Source: Rattus norvegicus (lineage: Eukaryota; Chordata; Mammalia; Rodentia; Muridae). Taken from it: DNA of 64,000 nt. A model generated the notes under the pieces. The model saw only the letters and a program-made list of their open reading frames with translations. It was not told the DNA's origin and made no database searches. The position numbers were made by a program, and so were the translations under genes. Location: contig NC_086032.1 of assembly GCF_036323735.1 (NCBI RefSeq), forward strand, positions 56,188,599 to 56,252,598. The letters are read 5' to 3'. This document shows positions 26,682-37,675 of the stretch, piece by piece; positions within the stretch are counted from its first letter, which is position 1, and every line of letters starts with the position of its first letter.

Positions 26682-27524
26682 CAGATTATCTCTAGTGTTA
26701 CTTTTTTCTGCTATTTCTGACAGTGTCTAGACTGTCTTATAAGCCTGTGTGTCAGGAGTGCTGTAGACCTGTTTTCCTGTTTTCTTTCAGCCTGTTATGG
26801 GGACAGTGTTCTGCTTTCGGGCGTGTGGTTTTTCCTCTTTACAGGTCTTCAGCTGTTCCTGGGGGCCTGTGTCTTGAGTTCACCAGGCAGGTCACTTGCA
26901 GCAGAAAAGTTGGTCTTACCTGTGGTCCCGAGGCTCAAGTTTGCTCGTGGGTGTATTCCTCTGGCGTCAGAGATGTGTGCAGAGTGCCTTCTTTTCTGGT
27001 TTCCCAGGCGTGTCTGCCTCTCTGAAGGTTTAGCTCTCCCTCCCATGGGATTTGGGTGCAGAGATCTGTTTATCCGGTAGCTCCCTTTAGGTTATGGTGG
27101 TGTCTCAGGCGCAGCAGTCCTGCTGCTCTTGGGCCCTCCTCTATGGGAACCCAGAGGCCATATACAGTTTCCTCTTGGGCCGGGAATGTGGGCAGGGGTG
27201 GGCAGTGTTGGTGGTCTCTTCTGCTCTGCAGTCTCAGGAGTGCCCACCTGACCAGGCAGTGAGGTCTCTCCCATTGGGTTTGGGTGCAGAGAGCTCCTGC
27301 GGGCCGGGATCCGAGGGTTTGGGACTCCCACAAGTGGAAGTGCCCGGTCCTAGAGGAATTTTGCCTCTGTGTGTCCTGAGTTCACCAGGCAGGTTTCTTG
27401 CAGCAGAAAAATTGGTCTTAACTGTGGTCCCGAGGCTCAAGTTTGCTCGTGGGGTGCTGCATAGGAGCTCTCTGTGGAGGCAGCAACCAGGAATATCCGC
27501 GCCGCACTTTCCGGGAGCTTCCAT
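26682..27524 (-). promoter_or_regulatory. L1-B 5' UTR promoter region
   Basis: The 'gagttcaccaggcaggt' block is at 26876 and again at 27378, a period of only 502 bp. About 105 bp present in L1-A between 11090 and 11190 are missing here. The outer monomer is partial (about 147 nt). Confidence 0.85.
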
Positions 27525-27540
27525 GGCTCCTTCCATTTTT
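27525..27540. repeat. Target-site duplication of L1-B (right copy)
   Basis: Exact match to 20905-20920. Confidence 0.93.
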
Positions 27541-27590
27541 AATGACTCTAGTTTGTGTCAAGTTGACATGAAACTAGCTATCATTCAAAT
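27541..27590 (-). repeat. Right part of the rodent repeat split by L1-B
   Basis: Contains 'gactctagtttgtgtcaagt' then 'tgacatgaaactagc', the terminal part of the antisense repeat that starts at 20886. Confidence 0.6.
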
Positions 27591-27599
27591 ATCATTCAA

Positions 27600-28655
27600 A
27601 TATTAAGAGTGCACGAAGACCCAAAGATACTAAGTAATAAGGAGGGCTCAAGGGAGAATGCATAAATCTCACTCTCAGAAGTGAAAACAAAAATAGTCAT
27701 TAAGGTTGATGGAGAGAAAGAACAGGGTGGGAGAAGGGAACTGGGATGGGAGTGGTTGCGAGAGGGCTGAGAGTGAGAATGGAAATCTGTGGGGGTCATA
27801 ACTGGGACTAGCAGGAGACCTCATACTGGGGAGGTTTCACAGGGTTTAGGGGGATGACACTAGATAAGAATCCTACCAGCAAGGTATATGGAGACTGAAG
27901 TGGACACCTCCTGTAGACAGGCAGGAGTTCCAGTAAAGGGAGGGGATACCAAAAGAAGCACAAAAGTGCCAACCCAATATTTGTCCTGCTTATAAAATGT
28001 GCAGGGATAAAGAAAGACATTGAATGAGTGGGCAAACAATGACTGGCCCAACTTGAGACATGCTCCGAGGAAGAGAACCGAATCCTGACACTATTAATAA
28101 TACTCTTAAGCTTACAGACAGGAGTCTAGCATAACTATCTCCTGAGAGGCTTCATTTAGCAGCTGTTGGAAAGAGGTATCCAAACAAGCCTGAGCTTGTG
28201 GATTGCTATGGAGGAGTGGGAGATAGGATTTAGTAAGCCAGACTGATCAAGGACACCATAAGAGGACTCATCACAGTTCACAGAGATTGAACTACCAACC
28301 AAAGAACATGCAAGGGCTGGATCTAGGTCCTGTAGACATTTGTAGCAGATGTGCAGTTTAGCTAGATCTTCATGTGGGTCATCTAGCAATTGGAGTAGTG
28401 GTTGTCTCTGACTTTGCTGTCTGCCATTGGATCCCCTTCCTCTAATTGCAATGCCTTGGTGGGGCACAATGGGTGAGGATGCACTGAGTCCTGTTACCAC
28501 TGGATGTCCTAGGGCAGGACAGGGTGATACCCAAGAAGGTAATGGAGGGAAAGATCTATGAAGGTGGGACTGGGAGCATGGGGTGGGGTAGGCTGGAGCT
28601 GTGATCAGGATCTAAAGTCAACAAATAAATATATATTGAAAAATATAACTGAGTG
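27600..28655 (+). mobile_element. Old L1 (Lx-type) 3' UTR, plus strand
   Basis: Blocks 'aaatgtgcagggataaagaa', 'caatgactggcccaacttga', 'gacaggagtctagcataact', 'gagaggcttcatttagcagc', 'aaccaaagaacatgcaaggg' and 'ttcatgtgggtcatctagca' occur in the order of a rodent Lx 3' UTR, ending in an A-rich tail near 28650. No protein is encoded. Confidence 0.75.
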
Positions 28656-30340
28656 CACTGCCTCACAAAAGCTGCCATTGATTCACTTACTAAATTCCAC
28701 TATATGTTACAGTACTATTAGAAATATGAAAATATATATCTTAAGTATAAATCTACAATGTGGGTCAAAAAACTTACTTATAAGCCAACTTGAGATATAA
28801 CATTCCTGAATAAATGTACTCTATTTCCGAGTGGCCTCGATTTGTACAGACTTTTTTACTGAGCCAATCAGGATTTTACTGAAGCTTAAATTTCTAAGCA
28901 CTCAGAAACTGGACAGCAAATAGATGCTAGCTTTCTTTTAACATTTGGGCCCACAAAAGGAATACTTTGCTCCAATTTGGCAGGAAACAATTATAAAGCT
29001 ATGGTTGTCCTGCTCTCCGAAGTTGGGTGGATGGATTTGTCGGTTTTTATGGGTTGTAGATATATTGCTATTTAAGTGAACAGTTATAGATAATTATGCT
29101 CTTGGACAAGAAGTAAACAAAAATAGGGAGCATAGAGTCTACTCTGAGGTCTATCTTTTCTTTCCTTTTCTCTATCCTTTCTTTCTTAGATAAAGAGAAG
29201 GGCATTGAAATGAAAAAAGAATAAAAATATCATAATAAGAGAAAAAATGGTAGATTACTGAATCTACTCTTCAGTATAGACCTATTGCTATTCTCAAATA
29301 AGATTATTTTTTTTTACATTGATAAGGATGATTGTATATTTATACAGGTTTAAACTTTTTATTGGTATAAATGTTTATATTGATTCAAATATTAAGCTTA
29401 ATTTTATTACAGCATAGTGTGTGTGTGTGTTTCTACTCTTATACAGGTATTATGCATATGTAATTCATTAAACATACAAGGCTTAGTTAAAATCCATTAA
29501 ATAGCTGCCATTGAAAATTGTTAGGGATGGTTAAAAAATGCAAGTTATGATTAGACAAACTCATGACCATGTCAAATGCTGGTCTGAATTTTCACAGAAA
29601 TATGTCTCCTGGGCTAAACATGTAATAAATTGCTATAAGTAGTCAATGTTTACTATTTCCGTTATGCTGGATAAATGGTCTTCAAAACCTCAGAGACTCC
29701 TATAATATTACGTTTGAAGATGTCTTTATTAATTTAAGGCCTTTTGATACTAAGATATGTCAGCTCCGGTTAGCAGCACATTAGTGTTGGAAGAACAGGA
29801 TGACCATTAATGGACCTCCATTTGGAGATGGTTTCATTTGTGGGCACTGGGGAAATAAAGTCCTAACTTTATCTGCAGACAGAATACTGCCCAGAAAGGA
29901 CAAACAGACACAGGGAAATCAACTGCGAAGCAGGGTGAGCAAGTTCTTCATAATTGCTGCTTCAAGGTCTGTCAGATAGTCTGTGCCAGAAGGCTGCAGA
30001 TGCCCCAATGTTTTAGAATACTAGGAAGTTGTTCATGTATTTCTATAAGTTTTGAAGTACTTACCTGAACTTTCTGCATATTCAGATAATGGTTATTTCC
30101 TTCTCAAGTCTTTGATGGGGTTGAAGACTAGATAATTCCCACAATTAAGCCTACATTGTTATAACGTGAGAAGATGATTTTTGGTCTCAAAAGATCTTTT
30201 AGGATGGTAATAGAAGGACAGAAAATGATGTAGATACAAAATTCTGAACTCACTAAATAGGATAGATGATAGAATACTTTATCTAAGTTGCCCAATATAA
30301 ATGGACTGAACATTATGAATGTAACTACTACCTGACAATT
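28656..30340. other. Unannotated AT-rich DNA
   Basis: No gene seen. A (GT)6 tract sits near 29418. Part of 29700-30340 may belong to the LTR-like stretch that follows, but I cannot define an edge. Confidence 0.4.
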
Positions 30341-30890
30341 TTCATAAATGTTTCATTTCTGTTTTATTGTATGCTGTTTATTCTTGTAGCAGAAGGAGCC
30401 TTTTTATTTAGAGAAAGAGGGGAATTGTTGAGTTTTTCTCTCTTACTATTATACTATAATGCTGAATTCTGTATCCCAAGGTCTAATTGCCACAAAATAA
30501 ATGAACTCTCATCCATTCCAGTTTTCATTCTGCAAAGCTTACTCCTTAGTTTAAAACTATTTGTTGAATAAGGATGCCTACCACCTGTACCTAGGTCGAA
30601 GAGAGGTAAGTGGGACTTTGTTTCCTGGGCTTGTGGTATGAGGCAGAGACAACAAGAAGAGAGAGAAGGTGAAGGCACCAAGGCACCAAGGGGAAGGTGG
30701 TTCATGAGTACATGGCCACCAGGGCTGGCCAACTGGAGTAAAAACGGCCTAGGCAGAACATGGTAAGTGATATCTCAGGGGTTACTGACAAGGAATTAGA
30801 CAAAGTATATTAGTGGGTTGATATTTGCCCAGCTCTAATACTTTAAGGATTATTATATATAGAAAGATTTTGTGTCTTTTGTTTTGGAAC
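30341..30890 (+). repeat. Possible decayed rodent LTR
   Basis: The stretch has a CT-rich start, an AATAAA-like signal in 'ccacaaaataaatgaactct' (about 30491-30510) and a purine-rich middle, resembling known rodent LTR repeats. No partner LTR or target duplication was found, so the call is weak. Confidence 0.3.
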
Positions 30891-31430
30891 TAAATGATCT
30901 AAGGTGAGGTAGAAAACCCCAAATAATATTTACACCAACAAAATTAATTGAAGGAAATTCAAGAGTTATGTGTAAGTCTTTGGGCCTTTTATACATTCAT
31001 TTGTTCCTAAAGTTACTCAGATTCTAAACTTCTCACCAACCTTTCAGTGTCTTGGCTTTAGAAACCATAATACATTTAAATTGTAGCTCACTCTTCAAGA
31101 AAAACTCAAATCCTTGACAGAATAAATAGTCCTTTTAATTTGCTAGCTTTGGGCTTTTCTTTTGTTCTGTGTCATTGCTAGTTACAATGTTAATAAAACC
31201 TTATTTCTCATAGGCCATTAAGGTACTCTGAATAATGTTCCTATGTATAATCTCTACATTCAATCTACTCTGTCCTCTTCCCTTAACTCCTGCTACGGGA
31301 GATATGTGCATCAAGCCTATAATTTGACCATTTTGTTATTATTATGTTTTAGAAACACAATGATCCCCTGCAGACTACCCAAACTACTTTCATTCACTTA
31401 TATTTGCATTTACAGAATTTCTACGTCTTT
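30891..31430. other. Unannotated DNA
   Basis: AT-rich, no supported feature. Confidence 0.4.
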
Positions 31431-31433
31431 TAA

Positions 31434-31836
31434 TATTAGCTAGTTTTATATCAACTTGACAAAAGTTAGAGTCATCTCAGAAGAGAGAACCTCAATTGAG
31501 AAAATGGCTCCACAGAATCAGGCTGTAGGCAGACCTATAGGACATTTTATTAAATAGTGATTGATGTATTAAGGTTTATCTGACTACAGGTGGTCCTGGA
31601 TTCTATGAGGAAGCTGGCTAAGCAAGCCAGAAAAAGCAAAACAGCCCAAATAGCACACCTCGATGGCCTCTGCCCCTCCTCCTGTCTCCACATTCCTGCC
31701 CTTTTTGCTGTCTTCTTCCCATTGCCTTCAGTGTCGAAGTGTGATATAGAGATATAAGCAAAATAAACCCTCTCTTCTGAAAGCTGCTTCTGATTATGGT
31801 GTTTGATCACAGCAGTAGTAACTCTAAAACAATAAC
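31434..31836 (+). repeat. Rodent interspersed repeat, longest copy in the window
   Basis: It runs from 'gctagttttatatcaacttg' through 'cctcaattgagaaaatggct', 'gcaagccagaaaaagc', 'atggcctctgcccctcctcc' and 'gcaaaataaaccctctcttc' to 'gtgtttgatcacagcagtag'. The copies at 14751-15030 and 20886/27541-27590 are the same family in antisense. Probably a non-autonomous element; name not certain. The minus-strand frame at 31840-31550 is chance. Confidence 0.65.
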
Positions 31837-33110
31837 TCATTATAAATATTGCTGATTAACATACTTTCTTCAATTTGGGAGTATTAATATTAACTTTGTT
31901 ATAAATCTACCCATGTTTGCATGGCTATTCACTATTTTTATATTTTAACCATTTAAATAATTTAAATAATATTATATCCTTACTGTAATACATAACACAC
32001 AAATGACAAATGACATTTAATGATTTTTCATTTTTGAATGATGTCTGTGCATCTGTCTTTTCAGTAAACAGTATGACAAGATTATTGATGATATATTAGT
32101 TGAATTGTTTTATTAATGTTTATTAATGTTGCTGGGCCTTAGGAGTTTTTGCATTGTTTTTAATATGCCCTCGCATGTGTTTAATGAGTAATTTCTCCCA
32201 GTGCATAATTTTTGTCTTTGACTTTTCTAGCTGTGATTTCACAGACAATACTTTCAACTTTAGAGAAGTGTCATTTTTCAATTATGACAGAGGACACTAT
32301 AACTCATTATTTAACTGTATCTATACTCGTGGAAAAGGAGTTTTCATTTCTTCATAGTACATTTATTAATGAATACAAGATAACTGGTACCTTCTGTTTC
32401 ATTGAGATTGTTATTTCTATGAGGTCAGCACTAAAGACTTAAAATGCCGAGTTGCACAGAAACAAATTTTAGATAGTAATTTCCAAAATTGAATTCAGGA
32501 AAGCTTTTAATATTTTGAGAGAGATAGGGAGTCTTGACAAATTCGGGAGTGATGAATTTTTAAAGAAAACATGATTTTAATTCAAATGAGATGTTTTTTT
32601 GGAAAAATTAAAATTATTCAAACTGTTTTGAACTTAGAAAACAATAGAGATGGAAAATAGTTGGATGACTGCATAGAAACTACCACTGTGGACATCCTTT
32701 ATGCATCACGTAACCACATTTGAACATTAAACTGAGTTTCTATCATAAACCATTTGGTGTTCTATCACAATCCACAATGTCTCTACTCTTGTTGAATTAC
32801 GCACTGTTCTGGTTCATCCTTTACCCATGAAATTTTCCTTTATTTGCCTATATTACCTAAACTCAAGTTAGGTCTCAACATTAAAGACAATCCATAATTG
32901 TGAATGGTGTCTTCCAGCAGCTTCTTGGCTACTACAATGGCAATTTCTTTTTGTCCACAAAGGGGACAAAAAGAACAATCTTTATATAGCATTTCTTAGC
33001 AGGTTTTTAAGTTTCCTGTGACCCAGAAGGGTATTCCAAGGGAAGGATTATGTGGTCCTAAGCCATAGAAAGCCATCCCCGCATTCCAAAAGAGTTTTTG
33101 ACATTGTGCT
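31837..33110. other. Unannotated AT-rich DNA
   Basis: No gene or clear repeat. The last 200 bp may include the decayed far end of the retrovirus remnant that follows. Confidence 0.4.
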
Positions 33111-33164
33111 TGATCTTTTTATCTTTTGGTCTTTAGTGTGGTTTGGGGAAACCCCTGGCAAGAT

Positions 33165-33870
33165 CTTGGCTACCATGACCTTGGCCATGTAGTCTGATGC
33201 AGCCTCTTAGCAGCCTTATCCGACAGTCTGTTTCCTTTTGACCTCTCCTCTGTGCCCTTTTGATGTCCCTGCAGTAAGTGGTGGCTACCTCTATTTTGAA
33301 ATCCTAGGCAATAAATGATGACTACCTTGAGAGGTAGCCATACTGCCTGTAATAAGTTCAGGAACTCATCCTTATTTTTAATAGTCTTTCTGTGGACTGT
33401 GAGAATCTGGCTTTCCTTATAGATGAGGCTATGGACATGGACTGTGGCAAAGGCATATTGGCTATTGATGTAGATGCTATAAATCTTGCCTTTGGACATT
33501 TTAGGGCCCAAGTCAAAGCAATTAATTCACCTTTTTTGGGCCAATGTCCACGTGGTAATGCTGAATCCCATGCATGGGTCAAAAGTTCCACTGGAATACC
33601 TGGAATACCTGACTGTTTGCTCCATGAAACTACTCCGATCCAGGAAGTAGACTATCTTTGCATCTGGCCAGGTGATGTCTGTCAGATCTGCCTTAGATTT
33701 CAGATGTGGATTAATACTACAAGCAGTGACTTGTGACATCTAGATCTGGCACAGTGCCCAGGTTAAGGACTTAGGCAGATACTGAAAAGGTTCAGGAGCA
33801 GAAACTGGTAATGTGGGGCAAGTAGACCATGGCACCAGACTGAAGAGTTGTTAAAGTTAAAACAGGTTCA
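33165..33870 (-). pseudogene. ERV pol fragment: RT-RNase H tether and RNase H
   Basis: RNase H degrades the RNA strand during reverse transcription. The frame 33739-33527 carries the first catalytic region, in which the usual D-G-S-S signature reads 'LDRSS'. Frame 33591-33358 contains 'GELIALTWALK', and frame 33511-33170 contains the region around 'SQYAFATVHVHS' and a later 'HQKG' block. The domain is thus spread over three frames. It stops just before integrase would begin. Confidence 0.85.
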
Positions 33871-34438
33871 AAAACCACAGTAAATCTCATAATTGAAAAT
33901 GTCAAGTATTGAAACCAATTCCCAGGTAGACTATGTCACCTGGAACATGCAATCATGACATCCCACTAAGAGGACAATGGCAAAAAATCAAGTATCATAA
34001 AAACCCAGAGTTTTCCATTCTAATAAGGTATCTAGATAGGCCCTGAGTATTTAGCCAACGAGGTTCTCTTCCTGGACTTCCCTTCCTGCAAAAGGTATTG
34101 AGTCTCTGGTTCACTCTAAGGTGCAAGCATTCACATTTACCATAATTAAAGCAATTTGGACAAGCAAGGAACATTTCCTTCATCAAAGATGGCCTTGGGG
34201 GGAGACCTTCATAGTAAATAGCCACACCTAAGTCAACCAGAGAAGACCTTCTCTCTTTCAGTCTCTCTGTACTCTTAGCACTCACTCAAAACCAAACCAG
34301 GTTTTTCCTGCATCCCAGGCTCAGCCACCCCTTCCTTCCTGGTCCGTAGGGGAGACATAGACTCTTGGACCTCTGTTCTTAACTCCTCGAGTTCCCCAGT
34401 GATGTCAAGACAGGAAACTTAGAACCAGGGCATCCATA

Positions 34439-34484
<46 letters not shown>
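34439..34484. repeat. (CA)n microsatellite
   Basis: About 22 CA units on the plus strand followed by a few interrupted units to about 34500. Confidence 0.95.
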
Positions 34485-34487
<3 letters not shown>

Positions 34488-34663
34488 TACACACGCACAT
34501 TCACTCACACACTTATGCTGTTTCTCACCTGGGGAAAAACGAGCTGGGACTGCTTGTTCTGCCTTCCTTGATTGGCATGCCAGTGACACTTTGGCATCCC
34601 AGTAGCAAGGCAGACACACAACTAAATATGGTAAGGCACTAGAGGGTTACATTAGATATCCAA

Positions 34664-34668
34664 TGTGT

Positions 34669-34719
<51 letters not shown>
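34664..34719. repeat. (GT)n microsatellite
   Basis: About 26 GT units on the plus strand, complementary to the CA tract 180 bp upstream. Confidence 0.95.
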
Positions 34720-34721
<2 letters not shown>

Positions 34722-34779
34722 GGGGGTGAGGTGCTAATAACTCTCTCTTGATAGCATAAAAGGAGGTTTTAATCAGTTG

Positions 34780-35440
34780 TTGCCCAGTGCTAATTTTTAC
34801 CTTCATCCTTAACCAACAATGCAGTGGCCTCAAAGATAGATAGGAAATTTTGTCATCCTTGTATCATAGGGTCCAGCTCTTTGGACAGGTAGGTTGCAGG
34901 TCTTTTCCAAAACACTAAGGTCTGGGTCAGCATCCTCTTGGCTATGCCTTTATTCTCATCTATATATAGGTGGAGAGGCCTATAGATGTCTGGCATGATA
35001 AGTGTAAAGACTTTAGGAGTAGTTTCTTGAGTCTATGGAAGGCTTTTTTCATCTAGAAGCCTAATTTAAGGCACTCTTCTGTTCTCTAGTGGCCTCATGA
35101 GGGGCTTAGCAATCTCAGTAAATCCTGGCACCCAGAATCTGCAAAACCCTGCTGAGCCCAAGAACTCACAAATTTAACACTGACTTTCAGGAACAGGAGT
35201 ATTGAAGATTGACTCTTTCTTGGGTAGTCCATGAATATTGGTTAGTTCTAATGGACCCTTCGATCTATGTTCTCTTGTTGGACAGGTGCCCCATAGGTTG
35301 TTTCAAGAATGAATATTTTGCTCCTATGTCTACGAAGATGTCTATTGGCTTCCCCTCCATCTTTAGAGTTACCCAAGGCTCATAAAGAGGCTGTGAGCCC
35401 TAATGCCCTCAGTCAACTTAGTTCTTCTATTTACAGAACT
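34780..35440 (-). pseudogene. ERV protease start joined to RT connection domain
   Basis: Near 35345-35315 the minus strand encodes a retroviral aspartic protease active-site region reading 'VDIGA', with isoleucine where threonine or serine is normal. About 100 nt further, near 35165, the sequence becomes RT connection domain (starting 'FLGSAGF'). The C-terminal protease and the RT fingers, palm and thumb, roughly 1.2 kb, are therefore deleted. Connection sequence continues to about 34780 with stops. Confidence 0.75.
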
Positions 35441-35479
35441 TTAGGCTCTTTCCCTTTTAGTCTTTTGGTTCCTTTTGTT

Positions 35480-36813
35480 CTTCTAATGCCCCATTTCTTT
35501 ACAGCAGGTACATTGTTCTTTTGGAAGATGAGGCAGTCTGGAAGGCCCTGTTTTCCCTCTCTTCTACCATATGCTAGATTCTTCAGCTCTCAGGTCTGGT
35601 GAGTTTCTCCCATTGGCTGCCAGTAACAACTTGGCAAGTCCCAGGACTGTCTATACTCTGCAGCCCCTCTATTGTTGTAGACCATTTGGGCTATTACTAT
35701 GAGCTCAGACATTTGCTTACTTTCAAATTCTTCCAGCCCCTAAAATTTTTTGCAGATGTCTGATGCCAACTGGTTGACAAAGGATTTACCTTGTTTCAGA
35801 GTCAACAAGTTTCAGTAGGTTTCTAGTAATCTCTTGAGAAATGCCCCAAGGCTTTCCGCTTTACCTGGTATAACATGTCCTACCTTAGACATGTGGCTTT
35901 CTAGAGATCCCCTCATTAGAATCTGGCGGTGGACATTTAGCCTCTCCTCACCTGAAGGGCTATTTGGGTCCCACTCTGAGTTGGTCAATGAAAAAGCCAC
36001 ATCAATATCAGCTTGAATTGTTGTGGACTAGCCATCAGCTGCTGGAACCAATTTCTGGGCTGCAGCTATCAGGCATTTTCAATCTTCCGTCATAAAGAAC
36101 ACCTGTAAAAGCTGCTGACAATCATCCCATGTAGGTTAGTGAATAATCATAGCTGAGTTTAATAAATCTAGCAGAGTGGATTGTTTCTCCAAGAACTTTG
36201 GCTTCAGCATTTTTCAGTTGTATAATTTGCTGGTGGTAAAAGAGATATGGGTCTTGTAATTTCTAGCCTGCTCATCTTGGGGCCAGTCACCTGCAGTGGC
36301 AGTGTGATTATGGTAGAATCTGCCTCTCTTGGGGTTTGGGCCTGTCTGTGGAGAGGCTTGTCCCCTCCTCCCTTCCCTGGGACTGGATTGGCAATTAGTT
36401 TGGAAGAGGGAACTGGGACAAGGTTATAAGGAGGTGCACAGAGATTCTTTTCTGGATTGAAGGAATGTAAGGTCATCAGCTTAAGGTCCTTCAATGGCTC
36501 TGTTTCCTTAATCTGCAAGATTACTGGGGTTGGTAGCAAGAAAGGTCTTAGCCAAGAATGGGGGTTCTCCGCCAGATACTGGCCAACAGTGGTGTATAAG
36601 ACCTGCCCAGGGTGCCCAGGCTTCCAATACATGATACTTTTAACCAAGTAGATGATGGGGAGATGGAAGGTGCTCCTTTCTGGACATTCTGCATTGAAAG
36701 TAGGTTGTTCATTTCTGCAAAAGATTTAAACCCACATTCGCAGCCAAGTGTTTGAAGTCCTCAAAGCTTGATTGGACTAGGTCCAGTGGGGTGGAGCTTG
36801 CTGCCTGTCCCAT
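35480..36813 (-). pseudogene. ERV gag, decayed
   Basis: Gag forms the virus core. The ATG at 36813-36811 is followed by Gly, the acceptor position for myristate in gammaretroviral matrix proteins. A 147-codon frame (36647-36204) is rich in Pro and matches the late matrix/p12 region. The capsid major homology region lies in frame 36000-35812 ('SPSGEERL' followed by a Gly-Lys-Ala-Glu-Ser stretch). A zinc-knuckle start 'CTCCKEMGH' near 35505 runs into a stop in place of the following aromatic residue. Multiple stops abolish the protein. Confidence 0.8.
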
Positions 36814-37188
36814 GGTCCATTTCAAGAAGGTAAAAGAGGACAAGCAAAATACAAACACACAAATACAGCAACAGGCCTACAAGGGATAAAAAAGGAAATC
36901 GAAATGATGCATATGGCGGCCTATCCACCAAAAGCTGAGTCAGACTAGAGCTCTCTAGCTCCAGCAGAAGAGGCTCCAGAGTGTCCTTAGAAGCCTGTGG
37001 CCAAGAGAGAGTTGGAGCCTCCGCTCCACTTATATTGATCTCCAGGTTGTATCCAGGACACCAGACAAATCAAAGAATGTGGTAAGATAAAAACAAACAG
37101 CACAGAGTGAGACAAAGACATACAATACAGAGACATGCTCCAACTCACAGATTGGCACAGAGCCAGTCTAGTCAGCCGGACGACCATA

Positions 37189-37206
37189 ACCCAGGCTCCT
37201 GCACCA
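37189..37206 (-). other. Retroviral primer binding site, tRNA not settled
   Basis: On the minus strand TGGTGCAGGAGCCTGGGT begins two bases (TT) after the LTR terminal CA, exactly where a gammaretrovirus keeps its primer site. It is not the usual proline-type site. It shares parts with both the glycine-type and the leucine-type sites and may be mutated. Confidence 0.7.
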
Positions 37207-37208
37207 AA

Positions 37209-37675
37209 TGTAAGGGTCTGAAAGTCTCTGAAGGAAGGCTTCAGGCTCAAACAGTATGCAAAAGCAATGAGCATGTATCCTGCAGAAAGAACCAGCATGC
37301 GGGAGTCAGCCATTCATACAAAGAGATGGCGACAAAGAGATGAGTTTACAGTCTCTTTTTAAATGTAGTAGGGGAATTTTAAGACTGGTTAGGGTTATTT
37401 TTAATACGATTGGATAGGTAAGCAACAGTTACATTAGTACGTTTCTAATTGGTCACTATATTAGCTTTAACATTTCTGTTCAAGCCTTAGAGAAATTCCA
37501 GGAACTATCTCAGTCCTTGGGCTGGCTATCTCTCTTGGCTAGAAGTCAGGGGCCATTACTGATTAATGACTCATTTTCTGTGTTTTTATTCCGAAAAGCC
37601 TTGCTTTCTTCTTTGGGAAACTGAAACTTAAGCCTAGTTATAATAAAATGGAGTAAGTTTCAGTCAGAGCTTTCA
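37209..37675 (-). repeat. 5' LTR of the class I ERV (467 bp)
   Basis: On the minus strand it begins TGAAAGCTCTGACTG at 37675 and ends CCCTTACA at 37209, so it has TG...CA ends. The primer site follows at once. A TATA-like/AATAAA-like 'attttattataac' lies close to the start on the sense strand. No second copy exists in the window, so age from LTR divergence cannot be estimated. Confidence 0.8.

Larger units (their letters stand above)
20921..27524 (-). mobile_element. L1-B: near full-length young rat-type LINE-1
   Basis: The minus strand holds a 5' UTR (27524-26682), ORF1 (26681-25520, broken), ORF2 (25460-21640, broken), a 3' UTR and an A-rich tail with AAT units. An exact 16-bp duplication flanks it. 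On the sense strand the site reads TT/AAAAATGG, the standard L1 endonuclease target. It sits inside an older rodent repeat and carries a later ID insertion in ORF1. Confidence 0.95.
33960..34770 (-). other. Segment interrupting the ERV pol region
   Basis: Recognisable RT connection sequence stops near 34780 and resumes as tether near 33870. The 800 bp between do not align by eye to pol. They contain two long dinucleotide tracts in opposite orientation. A minus-strand frame at 34285-33995 has a cysteine cluster ('CPNCFNYGKCEC') that lacks the histidine of a retroviral zinc knuckle. The origin is unknown. Confidence 0.45.
33150..37675 (-). mobile_element. Class I (gammaretrovirus-like) ERV remnant, 3'-truncated
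   Basis: On the minus strand the order is 5' LTR (37675-37209), primer site (37206-37189), leader, gag from 36813, nucleocapsid near 35500, protease near 35340, RT connection (about 35170-34780), an interrupting segment, then tether and RNase H (about 33870-33170). Every coding part has stops or frameshifts. Most of RT, integrase, env and the 3' LTR are missing. The assignment to class I follows from the TT spacer before the primer site, the Met-Gly gag start, the major homology region and the RNase H sequence. The exact 3' limit is uncertain. Confidence 0.85.

Noticed and set aside
34120..34285. Cysteine-rich 'CPNCFNYGKCEC' as a second retroviral zinc knuckle
   Set aside because: It lacks the histidine and spacing of the CCHC knuckle, and the true nucleocapsid remnant lies near 35505.
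34439..34500. CRISPR-like or satellite array
   Set aside because: Only a dinucleotide microsatellite; no spacer-repeat structure occurs anywhere in the window.
33110..37675. Possible second LTR at the left end of the class I ERV
   Set aside because: No sequence resembling 37209-37675 was found between 32000 and 33200; the element seems truncated before integrase.
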